Shown: in pieces, positions 1 through 11,269 of the stretch
Layout of the letters: each line of letters opens with the position of its first letter
Position numbering within the stretch: the first letter of the stretch is position 1
Assembly: GCA_026929865.2 (NCBI GenBank)
Contig: CM049408.1
Location: 4,721,001 to 4,785,000 of the forward strand
Direction: 5' to 3'
Length of the DNA: 64,000 nt
Source: Hyperoplus lanceolatus
Taxonomy: Eukaryota > Chordata > Actinopteri > Uranoscopiformes > Ammodytidae
Translations under genes and position numbers: made by a program
Notes under the pieces: generated by a model
What the model was told of the DNA's origin: nothing
Database searches by the model: none
The model's input: only the letters and a program-made list of their open reading frames with translations

Positions 1-617
1 TTCAAACAATTAATTTGATGATTGCAAATGTTAGTAATCATTTGATTGTGTTACCTAGAGTTGTCCTCAAAGAAATGGGCCTAGAATGAGCCATAACCCC
101 GGCCAGGGCAGGTAAAAAGTGGGAGAACCTCAAAAAGACCTACAAGGTATGATTTGTGTCAGCCCTTTGCACATTGATTATCATTATCTTGGAAAATACA
201 TTTGCCTCAATGACACGTCCATGTCTCCATCATGTCAAGGAGCTAAAGAAGCCGCCGACTGGCCGGGGGACAGAGTTAGGTGAGGACACTGCAGCATCCT
301 GGAGATGGTTTCCTCTGATGGATGAGGCACTTGGTGGGAGGCCATCTATAACGCCTCCTGTCCTTGTTGCCTCAGCCTGGGGAGAAAGCTCCAGGCCTGC
401 TGCAGTGTCCTGCCCTGAGACCCGAGGCGCTTCCCCTGGGCCTGCAGCAGAGCAGGAGAGAAGAGAGGAGACAGGGCCAGGGCCAGGGCCTGTTAAGAGG
501 CAGAGGACAGACCCTGTCCTCGAATTTCTAGAGGCCCAGTCTGCGAGGGCAGTGAGAGAGGAGGAGCGAGAGGAGAGGCTGATAGCTCTTCTTGCGAGAA
601 TAGTAGATAGGATGTGA
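1..617 (+). pseudogene. Harbinger Myb/SANT-like DNA-binding protein gene, 5' end cut off by window
   Basis: PIF/Harbinger elements carry two genes: a DDE transposase and a Myb/SANT-like protein that binds DNA and helps bring the transposase to the ends. Here the end of one exon (to 146) encodes the trihelix signature around KKWENLKKTYK. A GT at 147-148 and an AG at 238-239 then join it in frame to an exon at 240-617, which begins ELKKPPTGRGTE and continues with a tryptophan-containing helix and the GGRPS block. The C-terminus is charged and helical (REEEREERLIALLARI). An in-frame TGA at 87-89 interrupts the upstream exon, so this copy is probably dead. The transposase gene lies tail-to-tail downstream. 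Family assignment is by recognition of the motif order; the start is outside the window. Confidence 0.75.
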
Positions 618-1193
618 ATGAAATGAATGATCAGAATGTTTGTGAAAATTGTTCAGAAGGTGTGAATGTGTTATTAAAATGTTTTTGGATATTAAGAAGG
701 GAAGCAATGGATATACAGATTTTTTTTTAAACATATCAAACAATTATTTTAAGGTCAGTCAAAGGGGCTAAAGCCATATTCATGTAAATAGTTTTAAATG
801 AAACTTTAATTCAAACAGCTATCATTCATGCCCACTATGAAGGTCATTTAAACAAATGTTTTATTATGCCAGAATGTCTTTAAAAAGTGAACAGAGATAT
901 AAATATAGCAAAAATAATTCAAATCCACACCAGTTAGTAATGAAGAAAAAATAAATGTATTAATAACCATAGATAACATATCAAATATTACAACACATGT
1001 ATACAATTATATAACATATTACATTTCATAAATAACATTAATTGGATTAGATATATTTACACTTATTAGTCAACAGGTGGCCCAACGGGAACAACATATT
1101 ACAAATTACAAAAATATTACAAATTACAAATTCCTGTCTATTCTATTTTTTATATTCTATGTTTAATCATGTTATGTACAAATTATTAATTGT
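618..1193. other. AT-rich gap between the two convergent Harbinger genes
   Basis: No coding potential was seen. The stretch is AT-rich and probably holds the 3' untranslated regions of both convergent genes of the element. Confidence 0.4.
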
Positions 1194-2249
1194 CTAAAGG
1201 TAATCATGGCCCTCTAGAGCTGCCACCAGAGCGTCGGGAGCAGAGACAGCTGCAGCGATCCGCTCCCGGATCCGGTCCCCACTCTGCTGTTCCTGGTGGT
1301 AATGTGGCCCATCTGCATTGTCGTCTGGCATGACCTCCTCTGCTGGCTCCATAATGTCCCCGTTGGACACACAGATGTTGTGTAGTATTGTGTAGTATTG
1401 TGCAGCAGGCGATGACATCAGGAGCAAACGTGCTTTTCACTTCCAGGGCCTACAGACAGATGGACCTCCATCGCGTTTTCAGGCTGCCGAAGGACCTCTC
1501 TATTATCGACCTTGCCTTGGCGTGGTGGTGGTTAAACCGCCTGGAGGTTTCCAGGCGGACTGGCTCCTTGAAGGGAGTTATGATGGCAACAGGCGCTGAC
1601 AGACAGGGGTACCCACCGTCCCCAAGCAGATAATATCCTTGAGGTGGATAGAGCTGCTGTGTATACAAAGGGCTGTTTTTGAATACTCTCGAGTCATGGA
1701 CAGACCCTGGGTAGCCCACAAATATGTCAAGATACTTCCCCTGGTGGTCAGACTGCCTGCAGCTGTATGGAGGGGAACAATTTTCTATTTATAAAGCATT
1801 GGGCGTTGGCAGAGGGAGGTTTAATTCTAATTTGGCATCCATCAATGCTGCCTGCTACCCTGGAGAATGCAGGGGATCCAGCAAGGCGGGCGTAGCCATT
1901 CCCCACATTCTCCAGGTCAGCATTGGATGGGAAGGTGATGACCTGATTTTTAATTTTTAATAATTTCTGGGCAAATTTGTGTATCATGTCATGCACTGTT
2001 GTGCGAGGGATGGCAAAGCTCCTCGACACAACCCGATATGATGTCGCACTGGCCAGCCAGAAGACAAACACCAGCACCTCCAAGTGATGCCCCCATCCAT
2101 GGTCCTGCCTGCTGTGGGTTATGGCCATCAGGTTCTCCATGGACCCCCTGTTCAGCCTGTAGTCAGGCCTCAGGTTGGCCTCTCCGTCCAGATAGAGCCG
2201 GAGGACTGGCATGCTGATGTTCAGGCTGCAGTACGTTTTTGGCGTCAGC
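1194..2249 (-). pseudogene. PIF/Harbinger DDE transposase (HARBI1-like), inactivated
   Basis: The transposase should cut and rejoin the Harbinger element through a DDE catalytic triad (DDE_Tnp_4 family). Read on the minus strand, the motifs come in the family order: the YRLNRGSMENLM segment, a helix-turn-helix (SFAIPRTTVHDMIHKF), the first aspartate in SIDGCQIRI, VGYPGSVHDSRVF, the second aspartate in LLGDGGYP, the glutamate in IIERSFGSLK, and the C-terminal ACCTILHN block. A splice acceptor precedes the exon at about 2250. The frame is broken by a small deletion near 1735-1740 (the frame changes after QLQAV), a TAG stop at about 1447-1449, and a 10-bp tandem duplication at 1381-1400 inside the ILHN codons. 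A further one-base shift is likely near 2220. It is therefore a non-functional relic; mobilisation in trans cannot be excluded. Confidence 0.88.
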
Positions 2250-2740
2250 TAAAACAAACATGCTAGGTTGGTTATTTTGCTCAAATGTAAAAGTTGAAAT
2301 ATGATGTAATATCAATCAGGAAACTCCATTGACACAGCCACTTGGTTTTTTTTATAATCAGTTTTCATTACACTTTCCCTCACTAATGATATCGAATCAG
2401 TGCAAGTTAGTATAAATTGTGCTTTTCTGTCACTACTTCATTCACAATGTTTTTGTATTTTGTTTTTGCAGTTGCTGTTTCCAGAGGGATTCTCTTAGGG
2501 ATAAGGAAAACTTATTTTTCACAATAAAATATTCATTGAAATCATATGTCTCTTTTGATTGACATGTTAATATTCTTTAAATGTCAGAGTCAATTATTAA
2601 GACTATCTAAATGATTAGAGTAGTAAGGGCTGTATTAAACTGTTATTAATACAAATAACTCTATACACAACTGTTAGTAAGGACATTAGGAATTGCTCAT
2701 GCTAGGTAACTTGTTAGTTGTGACTGGTTGGTATATTTAC

Positions 2741-2866
2741 CGGTTGACGGCGTCGGTGAAGCAACACAAGACGCCTTAAATCTGTCAGATTCGCCTCTCT
2801 TTGCCTCCGTTTGTGACGGAGAACTAACAATTGAGCTAGCAGCTGCCAGACAATAACAGGAACCAT
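2741..2866 (-). pseudogene. Possible 5' coding exon of the Harbinger transposase
   Basis: On the minus strand an ATG at 2866 opens 42 codons rich in leucine and arginine (LLAQLLVLRHKRRQREANL) and ends at a GTAAAT donor at 2740. Fish Harbinger transposases often have a short basic N-terminal exon of this kind, and the next acceptor on this strand (about 2250) opens the main transposase exon. The link is inference; no homology can be shown from so short a segment. Confidence 0.4.
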
Positions 2867-2950
2867 GTTTTTCTTCTTTAAATACAGAACAACAGTTTTG
2901 TAAAGTAAAGGGTAAGCAGTTACTAGCTGTCACTAGTTACCGTTATACTA

Positions 2951-3009
2951 TAGTTTGACTCGCGAGCTAACTACAGTTATAACTAACGTTTAGCTCGCGA
3001 GCCAAACTA
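2951..3009. repeat. Near-perfect 20-bp inverted repeat with a 19-bp loop
   Basis: The arm at 2951-2970 (TAGTTTGACTCGCGAGCTAA) is complementary at 19 of 20 positions to the arm at 2990-3009. It may be a terminal or subterminal repeat of the Harbinger element or of a small MITE. Confidence 0.7.
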
Positions 3010-3295
3010 CAGTTATAGCTCGCTCGTTAACGAAACAAAATACATCGTGGGCTATAACAGCTTACAATCGGAACACAAAACCATAGTTAACAAAACCACA
3101 CTCTCACACCATCGAAATGTCAACCATTTATTTGGGATTCAACATAGAAAATGTATCATTCAACATCATCAATACAACCTCCAGCTTTCCTCGTGAGTGC
3201 CCGGTTTGTTTACTTGATATGGGCGCATCCGTCTGCGTCACATAAATATCCGGCGCATTTACTGACGCAAATGACGTTTAGAAATGACGAGCGTA

Positions 3296-3395
3296 GTGTC
3301 CGAATTCTCGTTTGTTCGTTCCCTTTATAGTTCACTATATCATGAACACTATATAGGGAATAGTGAGTGAGTGAATAGGGAATGATTTCGAACAC
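3296..3395. repeat. Palindromic MITE-like unit with GTGTCCGAATTC / TTTCGAACAC ends
   Basis: The left end (GTGTCCGAATTC) and right end (GATTTCGAACAC) are imperfect inverted repeats. Between them the CCCTTTATAGTTCACTAT segment pairs with ACTATATAGGG. Short palindromes of this type are common non-autonomous DNA transposons in fish. The exact family is not certain. Confidence 0.5.
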
Positions 3396-3804
3396 AGCTA
3401 TTGAATGTATAATAATAATTTACAGGTTGGTGCAAGAGGGCCATATTGCAGGCTCAACCTTCATGTCCCCCTGGTGCGCCTGTACTTTGACTAGCTGCCA
3501 ATAAGGGCGGGACACATTTCCTGGGAAAACCCCCTGTAAACGACAGCCTTGTTTGCATCTTGCTGTATTTTTGCTGTGAGCTCAGCAAAAATAGTCAATG
3601 CCACAGATGCCAGACTTGCCGATGCCACTGGGAGGATCTCGCTGTCTCTCTTGAATTGTGGTACCTGGGAAAACAATACTCTATCACATAGTAAAAGCAT
3701 TTGCCTGCATTGTTTTACGATATTGTAATTACTACCGCTTAGCCTGTTTAAAAGGAAACAATCATTATCATCACATTATCATTGTACCTAGCGGAGAGCT
3801 GTTC

Positions 3805-3925
3805 TACAAGCGAGGTCTGTTGAGTCTAAAGTCAGGGTTTTCCATATCATGAATGGTGGCTCTTTTTTTTATCTGGCTAGATCACCGTGTTAACAGAAGC
3901 TTAACAGAAGCTTTGGCTGCACTAA
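3805..3925 (-). mobile_element. Fragment of the AGGGGTATAC-TIR element family
   Basis: The sequence from GCGAGGTCTGTTGAGTCTAAA onward, through the TATCTGGCTAGATCACCGTG segment, is the reverse complement of the right part of the two elements at 31292-32674 and 32872-34824, with scattered mismatches. It lacks the terminal repeat and is a truncated relic. Confidence 0.7.
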
Positions 3926-4222
3926 ACATCACTGCTTGTTGATCCACTCTCTTTTTCCGGTTTCCGGTTACACATAAGAGTCGCTAGCTGTTACGTTACT
4001 GCTGCTTGTCCTGTCCTATCGTGTCTTAAGTGTATTCTATTGTCTTCCTTCACACTTTCCTGTTTTCTTCACAAATTGTTCCCTTTGTATTGTTAATCAC
4101 TTTCCTGTCGTTCTCCCCTACCTCGCTGGTGTTGGGGGGTGATTTGTTGTTGTCTGTATAGCATATCCTAGCACTTAGCTTCACGCACTCTCCCCTGGGT
4201 CTGACTCTGTGTCTTACTCATA

Positions 4223-5101
4223 TTGTGCGTGATGGCTTGTGCGGATTGTGCTACTTTACTGGCTAGAATGGCTCGTTTAGAGAGTCGCGTCCGTGATTTA
4301 GAGCAGCTTTCTGCTACTGTCGTTATAGACAGCACGGACACATTGCTTAGCCTTAGCCCCGGGAGTCTTACTACCCCCGGTAGCATTGAGGTAACTGCTT
4401 CGGCAGACGCGGCTGGGTTCTGCCCTGTCCTGCGGGGCAGGGGTGCACGCGGTGCTGGCGGGCTTGCTCGGTGCCCCGGTTTGCGGTCCCCTCTCGGGAC
4501 TGAGAATCGGTACTCGGCTCTTGCGAGCCCTGTTAGCCCGTCTGTCTCCCTCGCTCCCGTTGGTCGGGTTGGGCCCCGCACGCTAGTCATAGGGGACTCC
4601 ATCATACGCAACATTAAACTTGATTTGCCAGCCACTGTTAAATGTATACCTGGAGCCAGAGCATCCGACATTGAGGCTAATCTTAGTGTGCTGACTACAT
4701 GCAGGGATAAGGGGGATAAAGGCGGAACGCAGACACAAAACAACACACGTTTTGATAACATTGTTATTCATGTCGGCTCCAATGATGTTAGGCGGAGGCA
4801 GTCTGAGATCACTAAATATAGCTTTGCTAGGGCTTTTGAGACTGCCTCAAAGATGTGTCGGCATCCATTACTAGTCTCTGGTATCCTACCCAGGAAGGGT
4901 GATAATGAGTCGTACAGTAGAGTTACAGCGTTAAATCGCTGGCTGGCACAGCACTGCCAGGAGCAGGGTTTTACCTTTGTGGATAATTGGGCTTCATTCT
5001 GGAAGCGCTCTGACCTGCTGAAAGCAGACGGCCTCCATCCTAACGAAGAAGGCGCTGCTATGTTGTCTAGGAATATAGATGGGTACTTGAATCACGATTG
5101 A
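4223..5101 (+). CDS. LINE ORF1: coiled coil plus SGNH/esterase domain
   Basis: The 292-codon frame is intact. ORF1 proteins of L2/CR1-type LINEs bind RNA or membranes during retrotransposition, and many carry an esterase of the SGNH hydrolase fold. Residues about 10-29 (ATLLARMARLESRVRDLEQL) form a short amphipathic coiled coil preceded by a CADC pair of cysteines. The hydrolase blocks are visible: GDS at residues 124-126 (nucleophile serine 126), GSND at 185-188, and DGLH at 269-272 with the catalytic Asp/His pair. The start could be the first ATG or the internal methionine 4 (MACADC). Stop at 5099-5101; ORF2 follows after about 60 bp. Confidence 0.85.
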   Translation: MCVMACADCATLLARMARLESRVRDLEQLSATVVIDSTDTLLSLSPGSLTTPGSIEVTASADAAGFCPVLRGRGARGAGGLARCPGLRSPLGTENRYSALASPVSPSVSLAPVGRVGPRTLVIGDSIIRNIKLDLPATVKCIPGARASDIEANLSVLTTCRDKGDKGGTQTQNNTRFDNIVIHVGSNDVRRRQSEITKYSFARAFETASKMCRHPLLVSGILPRKGDNESYSRVTALNRWLAQHCQEQGFTFVDNWASFWKRSDLLKADGLHPNEEGAAMLSRNIDGYLNHD

Positions 5102-5158
5102 TATAGGGATGTATTACCCAGCAGGTCGCAGGTTGTACATGAGCCTGCTAGTGCGGAG

Positions 5159-8100
5159 GTGGAGTCAATTAGCTTACCTAGCATGTTAAACGTAATGTTA
5201 AATCATGAAACTGTTAATGTGCTTAACCATAACATTCCTCCTCATGTTAGCTCCTTGACCGATGGCTTGGTCTACGGCATCAAGACTGTGTCCCTCCCTC
5301 GCCGTGCAAATTGCTTACTGTATCCAAATGTATCTAAGCACAATAATTTAATTACCATTCCCACACTGGGAGGTGGTAAGCCAAACCCCACTATGACCCT
5401 CAAATAAATACTAGATCTCTTTCTAGTAAATCCCTATTGATAAATGACTTAATTACTGAACATAAGTTTGATATGATTGGTCTGTGTGAAACATGGCTTC
5501 AGCCAAACTTTTTTCTACCTCTAAATGAGGCCTCTCCTCCTAACTACTCATACTCTCATGTGGCCCGGGACACTGGACGGGGTGGAGGTGTTGCCCTTAT
5601 CTATAAATCTATTTTCAACCTGAGCTTGAAGAATTACTTTAAATGTGATTCATTCGAAGCCATGGTAATGAGGCCACCTCCTGTAAACAGGAATAATGGC
5701 TTTCATGGGGAGGGTTTTAATTTGGTGGTGGTCTATAGACCCCCCGGCCCATACTCACAATTTATAGAACAATTTAGTGACTTTCTTGCGGATCTTATCA
5801 CCCACTCTGATAAAATCCTAATGATCGGTGATTTTAATATTCACCTCAATAAGGCAGCCGATCCCTTAGGGAAAGCCTTTGTTAATGTTATTGATAACTT
5901 TGGTTTCAACCAATTTGTAAATGAACCTACTCATTGTGAGGGAAACACTCTCGACCTCGTCCTCTCCCGTGGGATTTCTGTGATGGCCCTAAGTGTTTTT
6001 CCCGTCACTTCTGTAGTATCTGACCATTTTCTTATTTCCTTCGAGGTTGCCCTGGATTGCCCGAGCGAGGACGATGGAGCGGTGGTAACCACTCGCCATA
6101 TCGGTGCGTCAACTGTAACAACCTTACTGGATCAACTTCCCACGGTCCTGGCCTCCTTAGCATCGGTGACCGAATCTGTCGATAGCCTGACAGCTGCGCT
6201 GAACTCAACCCTCTCTACCCTCCTGGATTCTGTGGCACCTCTCTCTACAAAAACCAGACGAACGATGAGGGTTTCTCCCTGGTTTACTGACCACACTCGA
6301 GCTCTGAAAAAGGACTGCAGGAGATTCGAACATGGATGGAGAAAATCAAAACAAGAGTCCACCTACCGGCCTTGGAGAGATAGCGTCTCAGTCTACAAGC
6401 GTGCTCTAATTGTAGCAAAGAAGGCCTATTACTCTTCTCTTATTAATAAGAATAAAAGTAATCCAAAAATTTTATTTGACATTGTTGCCAAACTTACAAA
6501 AAAACCACAATCATCAAATCGCTCAATCCATACTGCGCAAAATTTTATTGACTATTTTGATAGTAAAATTACCAATATTAGAAACCAAATCAGTTCCTTT
6601 GGTTCAACGATTTGCACGATACCTGCGTGTAAACGTAATATCGGTTTACTTAATAACTTTGAGCCTGTTCCGTATGAAGAACTGACTCAATTAGTCAAAA
6701 ACTCAAAACCAAACGACCTGCCTTCTTGATCCCTTGCCTGCCAAATTGTTCAAAGAACTCTGGCAAACCCTGGGTCCTACAATACATGATATTGTCAACC
6801 TTTCTTTAATAACTGGTACTGTTCCCACTTCCTTTAAGGCTGCTGTGGTGAAACCCCTCCTCAAGAAACCCAATTTGGATCCAGATGATCTGAGTAACTA
6901 TCGCCCAGTGTCAAATTTGCCTTTTTTATCAAAAATACTAGAACGTGTAGTGGCGCAACAGCTCTCTGATCACTTGACTAGTAATCAACTTTTTGAACCG
7001 TTTCAGTCTGCCTTTAGGGCACGTCACTCAACTGAAACTGCACTCACTAAAGTAGTTAACGATACTCTGTTGATGATGGACTCCAATACGGCCTCGGTGC
7101 TTCTATTGTTGGACCTCAGTGCAGCGTTTGACACCATTGACCATGACATACTCCTGGATCGGCTGGAAAACCTGTTTGGCGTTACAGGACTGGCCCACGA
7201 TTGGCTGAAATCATACCTATCCGGTAGAACTCAGTGCGTCTCCTACAACAACAGTACATCCATATTCTCTGACGTGAAATACGGAGTTCCTCAAGGCTCT
7301 GTTCTCGGACCTTTGCTTTTTTCTTTGTATATTTCTCCAATTGGTCAAATTATTCGTAGCTTCGGGGTCAATTTTCACTGCTATGCGGACGATACTCAGC
7401 TCTATGTCCCGGTCAAAGCTAACGATGTTACTCATATTGCTAATTTAGAGTCCTGCCTATCCGCTGTTAAAAGCTGGATGTCGCAAAACTTTCTGCTCTT
7501 AAATTCAGAAAAAACTGAATTGTTATTAATTGGTCCCGCACACGTTAGAAATAAGCTTGAGCAACTGACAATTAATTCCGACAATTGCGTTATCTCTCAA
7601 AGCTTAACAGCAAGACATCTTGGTGTTAAGTTCGACTCCAACCTGTCCTTTGATCAACACATCAAAGAGATTACCAAAACTGCGTTTTTTCACTTACGGA
7701 ACATATCAAAAATACGATCCAGCCTGTCCATGGCTGATGCGGAAATATTAATACACGCCTTCGTATCTTCTCGGCTTGACTATTGTAACGTACTACTGTC
7801 TGGGTTGCCCAGGGCAAGTACTCGAAGCTTACAAAAGGTACAAAATGCTGCGGCGAGGCTTTTGACCAGAACTAGAAAATACGACCACATTACCCCCGTT
7901 CTTGCGTCGCTCCACTGGCTTCCAGTTCATGTCAGATCCGACTTTAAGGTGCTGCTATTGACCTATAAGGCATTAAATGGGCTTGCACCTTCATATTTGT
8001 CTGACTTAGTTCCGCGATATGCCCCATCACGGGCACTACGGTCTACGACTGCAGAGCTCCTGTCTGTCCCCAGAGTTAAGAAAGCTGCCGGCAGCAGGGC

Positions 8101-8221
8101 TTTCTCGTATCGAGCTCCTTCATTATGGAATACACTCCCGATTGAAATCAGACATTCTGAGTCGATCGAGGTGTTCAAGTCTAAACTTAAGACTTATCTC
8201 TTTGATTTATCCTTTGGTTAG
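5159..8221 (+). pseudogene. LINE ORF2: endonuclease-reverse transcriptase with two frameshifts
   Basis: ORF2 nicks the target and reverse transcribes the LINE RNA onto it. The endonuclease part (about 5410-6100) shows INTRSLSSKS, LCETWLQP, GDFNIHL and SDHFLISFEV. The reverse transcriptase part (6734-8221) shows LSNYRPVSNLPF, LLDLSAAFDTIDHDILL, GVPQGSVLGPLLF and the catalytic YADD (tyrosine codon at 7382-7384). Three frames must be joined. Frame 2 ends at 5407 just before the INTRSL segment, consistent with a missing A in an A-run, and a second one-base shift lies at about 6690-6715 before TCLLDPLPAK. The rest is open, so the copy has lost activity recently. Confidence 0.88.
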
Positions 8222-10300
8222 CGCTCGTCCACCTCTCTGCTGGCGCGGGGTCGGTTGTGGGTCACCCTGTCTGGGGTCGGTTCTCTGGCCTCTGCTGGGG
8301 GGGAGTTTGCTCTGGGGTAGGTGCCGGTCTGTGGCTGTTCCGGTGGGCTGCCCTGGCCGCTCGGGCTGGGGCAAATTGGCGTCTGACCGTGGGCGCTGCT
8401 GCTGGGGGGTGGGATCATGCCTTGCCTCCGGACCTGCGGTCGCGTCGGCCTCCTGGGGCTTGGCTGGGTGGGTCATGTCGGCTTGTGGGTTGGGCCGGGG
8501 GCGGGGCGCTGGGGCGGCGGCGCTGCCTGCCGCTGTCGTTGGTGTGCCCTGGGCTGGGGGCGGCCGGGGGGGTGGTGGTGTCGGGCTGCGTGCTCAGGCG
8601 TCTGCAGTGGCGCCGTGCTATTGCCTGACTGGACCGTTGGGTGGGGTTGAAATGGGCATCGGGCGCACATTGTGTAATTGTTGCACTGATAGGTGGGCAC
8701 TGTGATGTTTTTAATCGATTAGATACGGGTTGCTTTTGACCGCCTCGGGAGAACTGCGGATTGATTGTGCTGGGGCGGTTAAAAGCAATCCATGCAATTT
8801 GCGTTTTAACTGTTTCAAACTGTTTTTAAACTGTTTTTAAACTGTTTTAATCATTTGTCCCTGCCTGGCGGTCCGCTCTGTGGCGTCGCTGTTGGCGTCT
8901 GTGTTTCGCGGCCCGGCGTCGGTGCTCCTCCGGCCGGTCCTAGCTCTGGGTGTGCCGATGGCGGCGGCGGATGCGTCGCGCCCTTTGTGCTTGGCGCCTC
9001 TGGCCTTGTCTCATGGGCTGGGCATGGCCGGTCTGGCCGGCCCGAGTGGGCTGTACGGGCCGCCCCTCCGGGGATTTCGGCTGTGGTTGCTCCTCGTGGC
9101 AGCGGTGCATTTGGCTATTTCCCTATTCTATACTATCTATTCTCTATCTACGGCCCCGGTCCTCCACTGGACTAGTGCCGCACTGGGGCGTGCTCTCTGG
9201 GGGCGGGGTGCTGGGGGGCAGGCTCTGGGTCTGGGAGGCTAACGCTGATTGTGTGTCGGTGGGGAACGGTAGAGTGTAAATCAATGTTATTTAATGTTAA
9301 TTGTGTTCATATTGTTGAACATTGTTATAGCGTTATTATCATCAGCCTGATGAGCTGCCTTCGGTCTCGGTTTGTCAGAGCCTGAGTACCGGTTGTCCTC
9401 CCACTGAATAATTGTCCTGCCTACGCAAAATAAAATAACTGATTCCATTTCTCTAACATTTGTGCTCTTCTGTCTATCTTCCATGATTGCTGAGCGATGC
9501 CCCGGGGGTTCTCTCCCCCTGTCTACCTGCTCGACTGACTCCGAGCTCTGTGTGGAATCAGCTGTCCTAGGAACGGATGCTTCCCGCCTGCTGTTGCCTC
9601 ACATCAGCACTGTTTCACCGTCCATCAGGATAGTACTATTTCTACTCGCTTGTTTGTTCAATCTTTAAATTAATTTTTGCTTTGCTCATTGGTTGCTTGT
9701 CTGTCCTCTTCCAATTTTCCCTGGTCGTGGTGAGACGGTGTGGATCTGGTCTCCCCTCTGGCAACATCTGAGAATGGATCGCCTACGCGTAAGATGTTGC
9801 AGTGGTTAAAGATACCACCTGGAGACGTGGGGTGAAATCCCGGTGCTGGAAACCTTAGTTTTCCCTGGTGGAGACGAGACGAGATGGTGTGGATCCTCTG
9901 GCATCATCTGAATTCGTCCTGCATCCATACTATTTGCACTTTTCTTTAGTATTACCATCTAAACATCTGGACAATGATCAAAATCCTTCGTGATTTTTCT
10001 CTACCAATGACATCTAATGCAGCATGTCCGTCCTGGGAGAGGGATCCCTTACTCTGTCAACTCTCCCTGAGATTTCTTCTATTTTTTTAAGCCCGGTAAA
10101 GAGTTTTTTACTGGGAGTTTTTTCTCAGCCGAGCTAAGGGTGTAAGGGCAGGGTGTCATATTGTTTCATATTTTATCATGTTGTGTCATATTGTACCATA
10201 CTGTATCATATTGTATGGACTGTAAAGCCCATTGAGACGAATGCTATTTGTGATTTTGGGCTATACAAATAAAACTGATTTGATTTGATTTGATTTAAAG
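8222..10300 (+). other. LINE 3' untranslated region, GC-rich then AT-rich
   Basis: Positions 8225-8650 and 8860-9250 are strongly G-rich on the plus strand, with many runs of three or more G. Long frames there are composition artefacts. The part from 9700 on holds the conserved L2-type 3' segment (CCTGGGAGAGGGATCCCTTA, the run of T and GGGAGTTTTTT, then the terminal TGATT repeat). Confidence 0.7.
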
Positions 10301-10375
10301 GCAAACCTGCTCCAACCAGGTTTTGCTCCAGAGTTTGAGATTAAAATAGGTTCCTAAAAAAAAGAGGACATTCTC

Positions 10376-10961
10376 TATTAGGCCTTTCACACCAAAATGA
10401 ACCAAGAGTCAGTTCCAGGCTGGGGTTGGGGTCAGTTCAAAACTGGTTACAGCCTTATCCCAATTATGAACCGGTTGGTTTCACATCGACCGGAGACAGC
10501 CATGGAGCCGGCAAGAGAGCAACGTCATGACGTCACTGTAAACGTGTGTGTGTGTACGTCGCCTGACGCCGCTGCTCTTGTGGCTAACGCTAAAGCTACC
10601 GTTAGCTTTAAGCACAACAACAGCGGCGAATACGTCTTATTTTTACACAGGACAGGACCCATACAGCGTATTCTCGCCGGTCAATTTGATCGTTACGTTA
10701 GGTAATTATGTTATGTTTACGTCTCGTAGTAGCGGTGTTTTTAAACATGGCGGGCATGAGGTTTTAGTTGGTCTGGTTGGTCAGGATAATAACTCCCCCG
10801 GCCGCTGGCGCAAGCGGTTCACTTCAAACCCTGCTCAATCCTGGGGTATGAGTTGAACCGGTTTTTACGGCCCGGAGCAGGCTTTCTGGCGGTGTGAAAC
10901 CAAAACACTGGCTCTAACTCCGAACTAGCACCGATTTTGCGGCGGTGTGAAAGGCCTAATA
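10376..10961. mobile_element. MITE with TATTAGGCCTTTCACACC terminal inverted repeats
   Basis: The 18-bp left end at 10376-10393 is exactly repeated in inverted form at 10944-10961. The body is 586 bp with no transposase. The palindromic ends leave the target duplication ambiguous (TA is possible), so the superfamily is not assigned. Frames inside are non-coding. Confidence 0.85.
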
Positions 10962-11228
10962 TGATACATGCCTAGATTCACAGGTTACAACATTGGTTCG
11001 CTGTGGGCTTTTTTTTATTCATCAGTTGCGTATGTCGTTTACTAGGATATGATATAATGCACTATACAAGCCTTCAGATTTTCTTTTGAAGAGATTACGA
11101 ATAAACAGTTTTGCTTTCAGGAGCATTTTTTTTAACTAAGCTAAGGTAAAAGAAAACAAGTCTCTGTTGAACAGTACAGGACTCAGATATTTGATACCTG
11201 GACTCACCTTATATTTCTGCTTAAGATT

Positions 11229-11269
11229 TATTTTTCACCAGGAGGCATTGCACCTCCCGGTGAAAAATA
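11229..11269. repeat. Strong 17-bp hairpin
   Basis: TATTTTTCACCAGGAGG at 11229-11245 pairs with CCTCCCGGTGAAAAATA at 11253-11269 around a 7-bp loop, with one mismatch. No flanking T-rich terminator or gene explains it. Confidence 0.8.

Larger units (their letters stand above)
3950..10300 (+). mobile_element. L2/CR1-type (Maui-like) LINE, nearly full length
   Basis: The order is a 5' untranslated region, ORF1 with an SGNH esterase fold, ORF2 with an AP-like endonuclease and a reverse transcriptase, and a 2-kb 3' untranslated region. The 3' end is the L2-type end: GGACTGTAAAGCCC, GGGCTATACAAATAAA and a short TGATT repeat tail at about 10276-10296. The 5' border is placed only roughly, where similarity to the preceding MITE fragment stops. 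No target duplication could be fixed. ORF1 is open and ORF2 has only two frameshifts, so the copy is probably fairly young. Confidence 0.85.

Noticed and set aside
4168..4771. Minus-strand frames opposite LINE ORF1
   Set aside because: Shadows of ORF1, whose motifs are clear on the plus strand.
8019..9279. Several overlapping long frames on both strands in the LINE 3' region
   Set aside because: They follow GC-rich low-complexity sequence, overlap the end of ORF2 in the wrong frame and have no domain pattern.
10397..10856. Two 102-codon frames
   Set aside because: Both lie inside a MITE defined by exact 18-bp inverted ends and lack conserved motifs.
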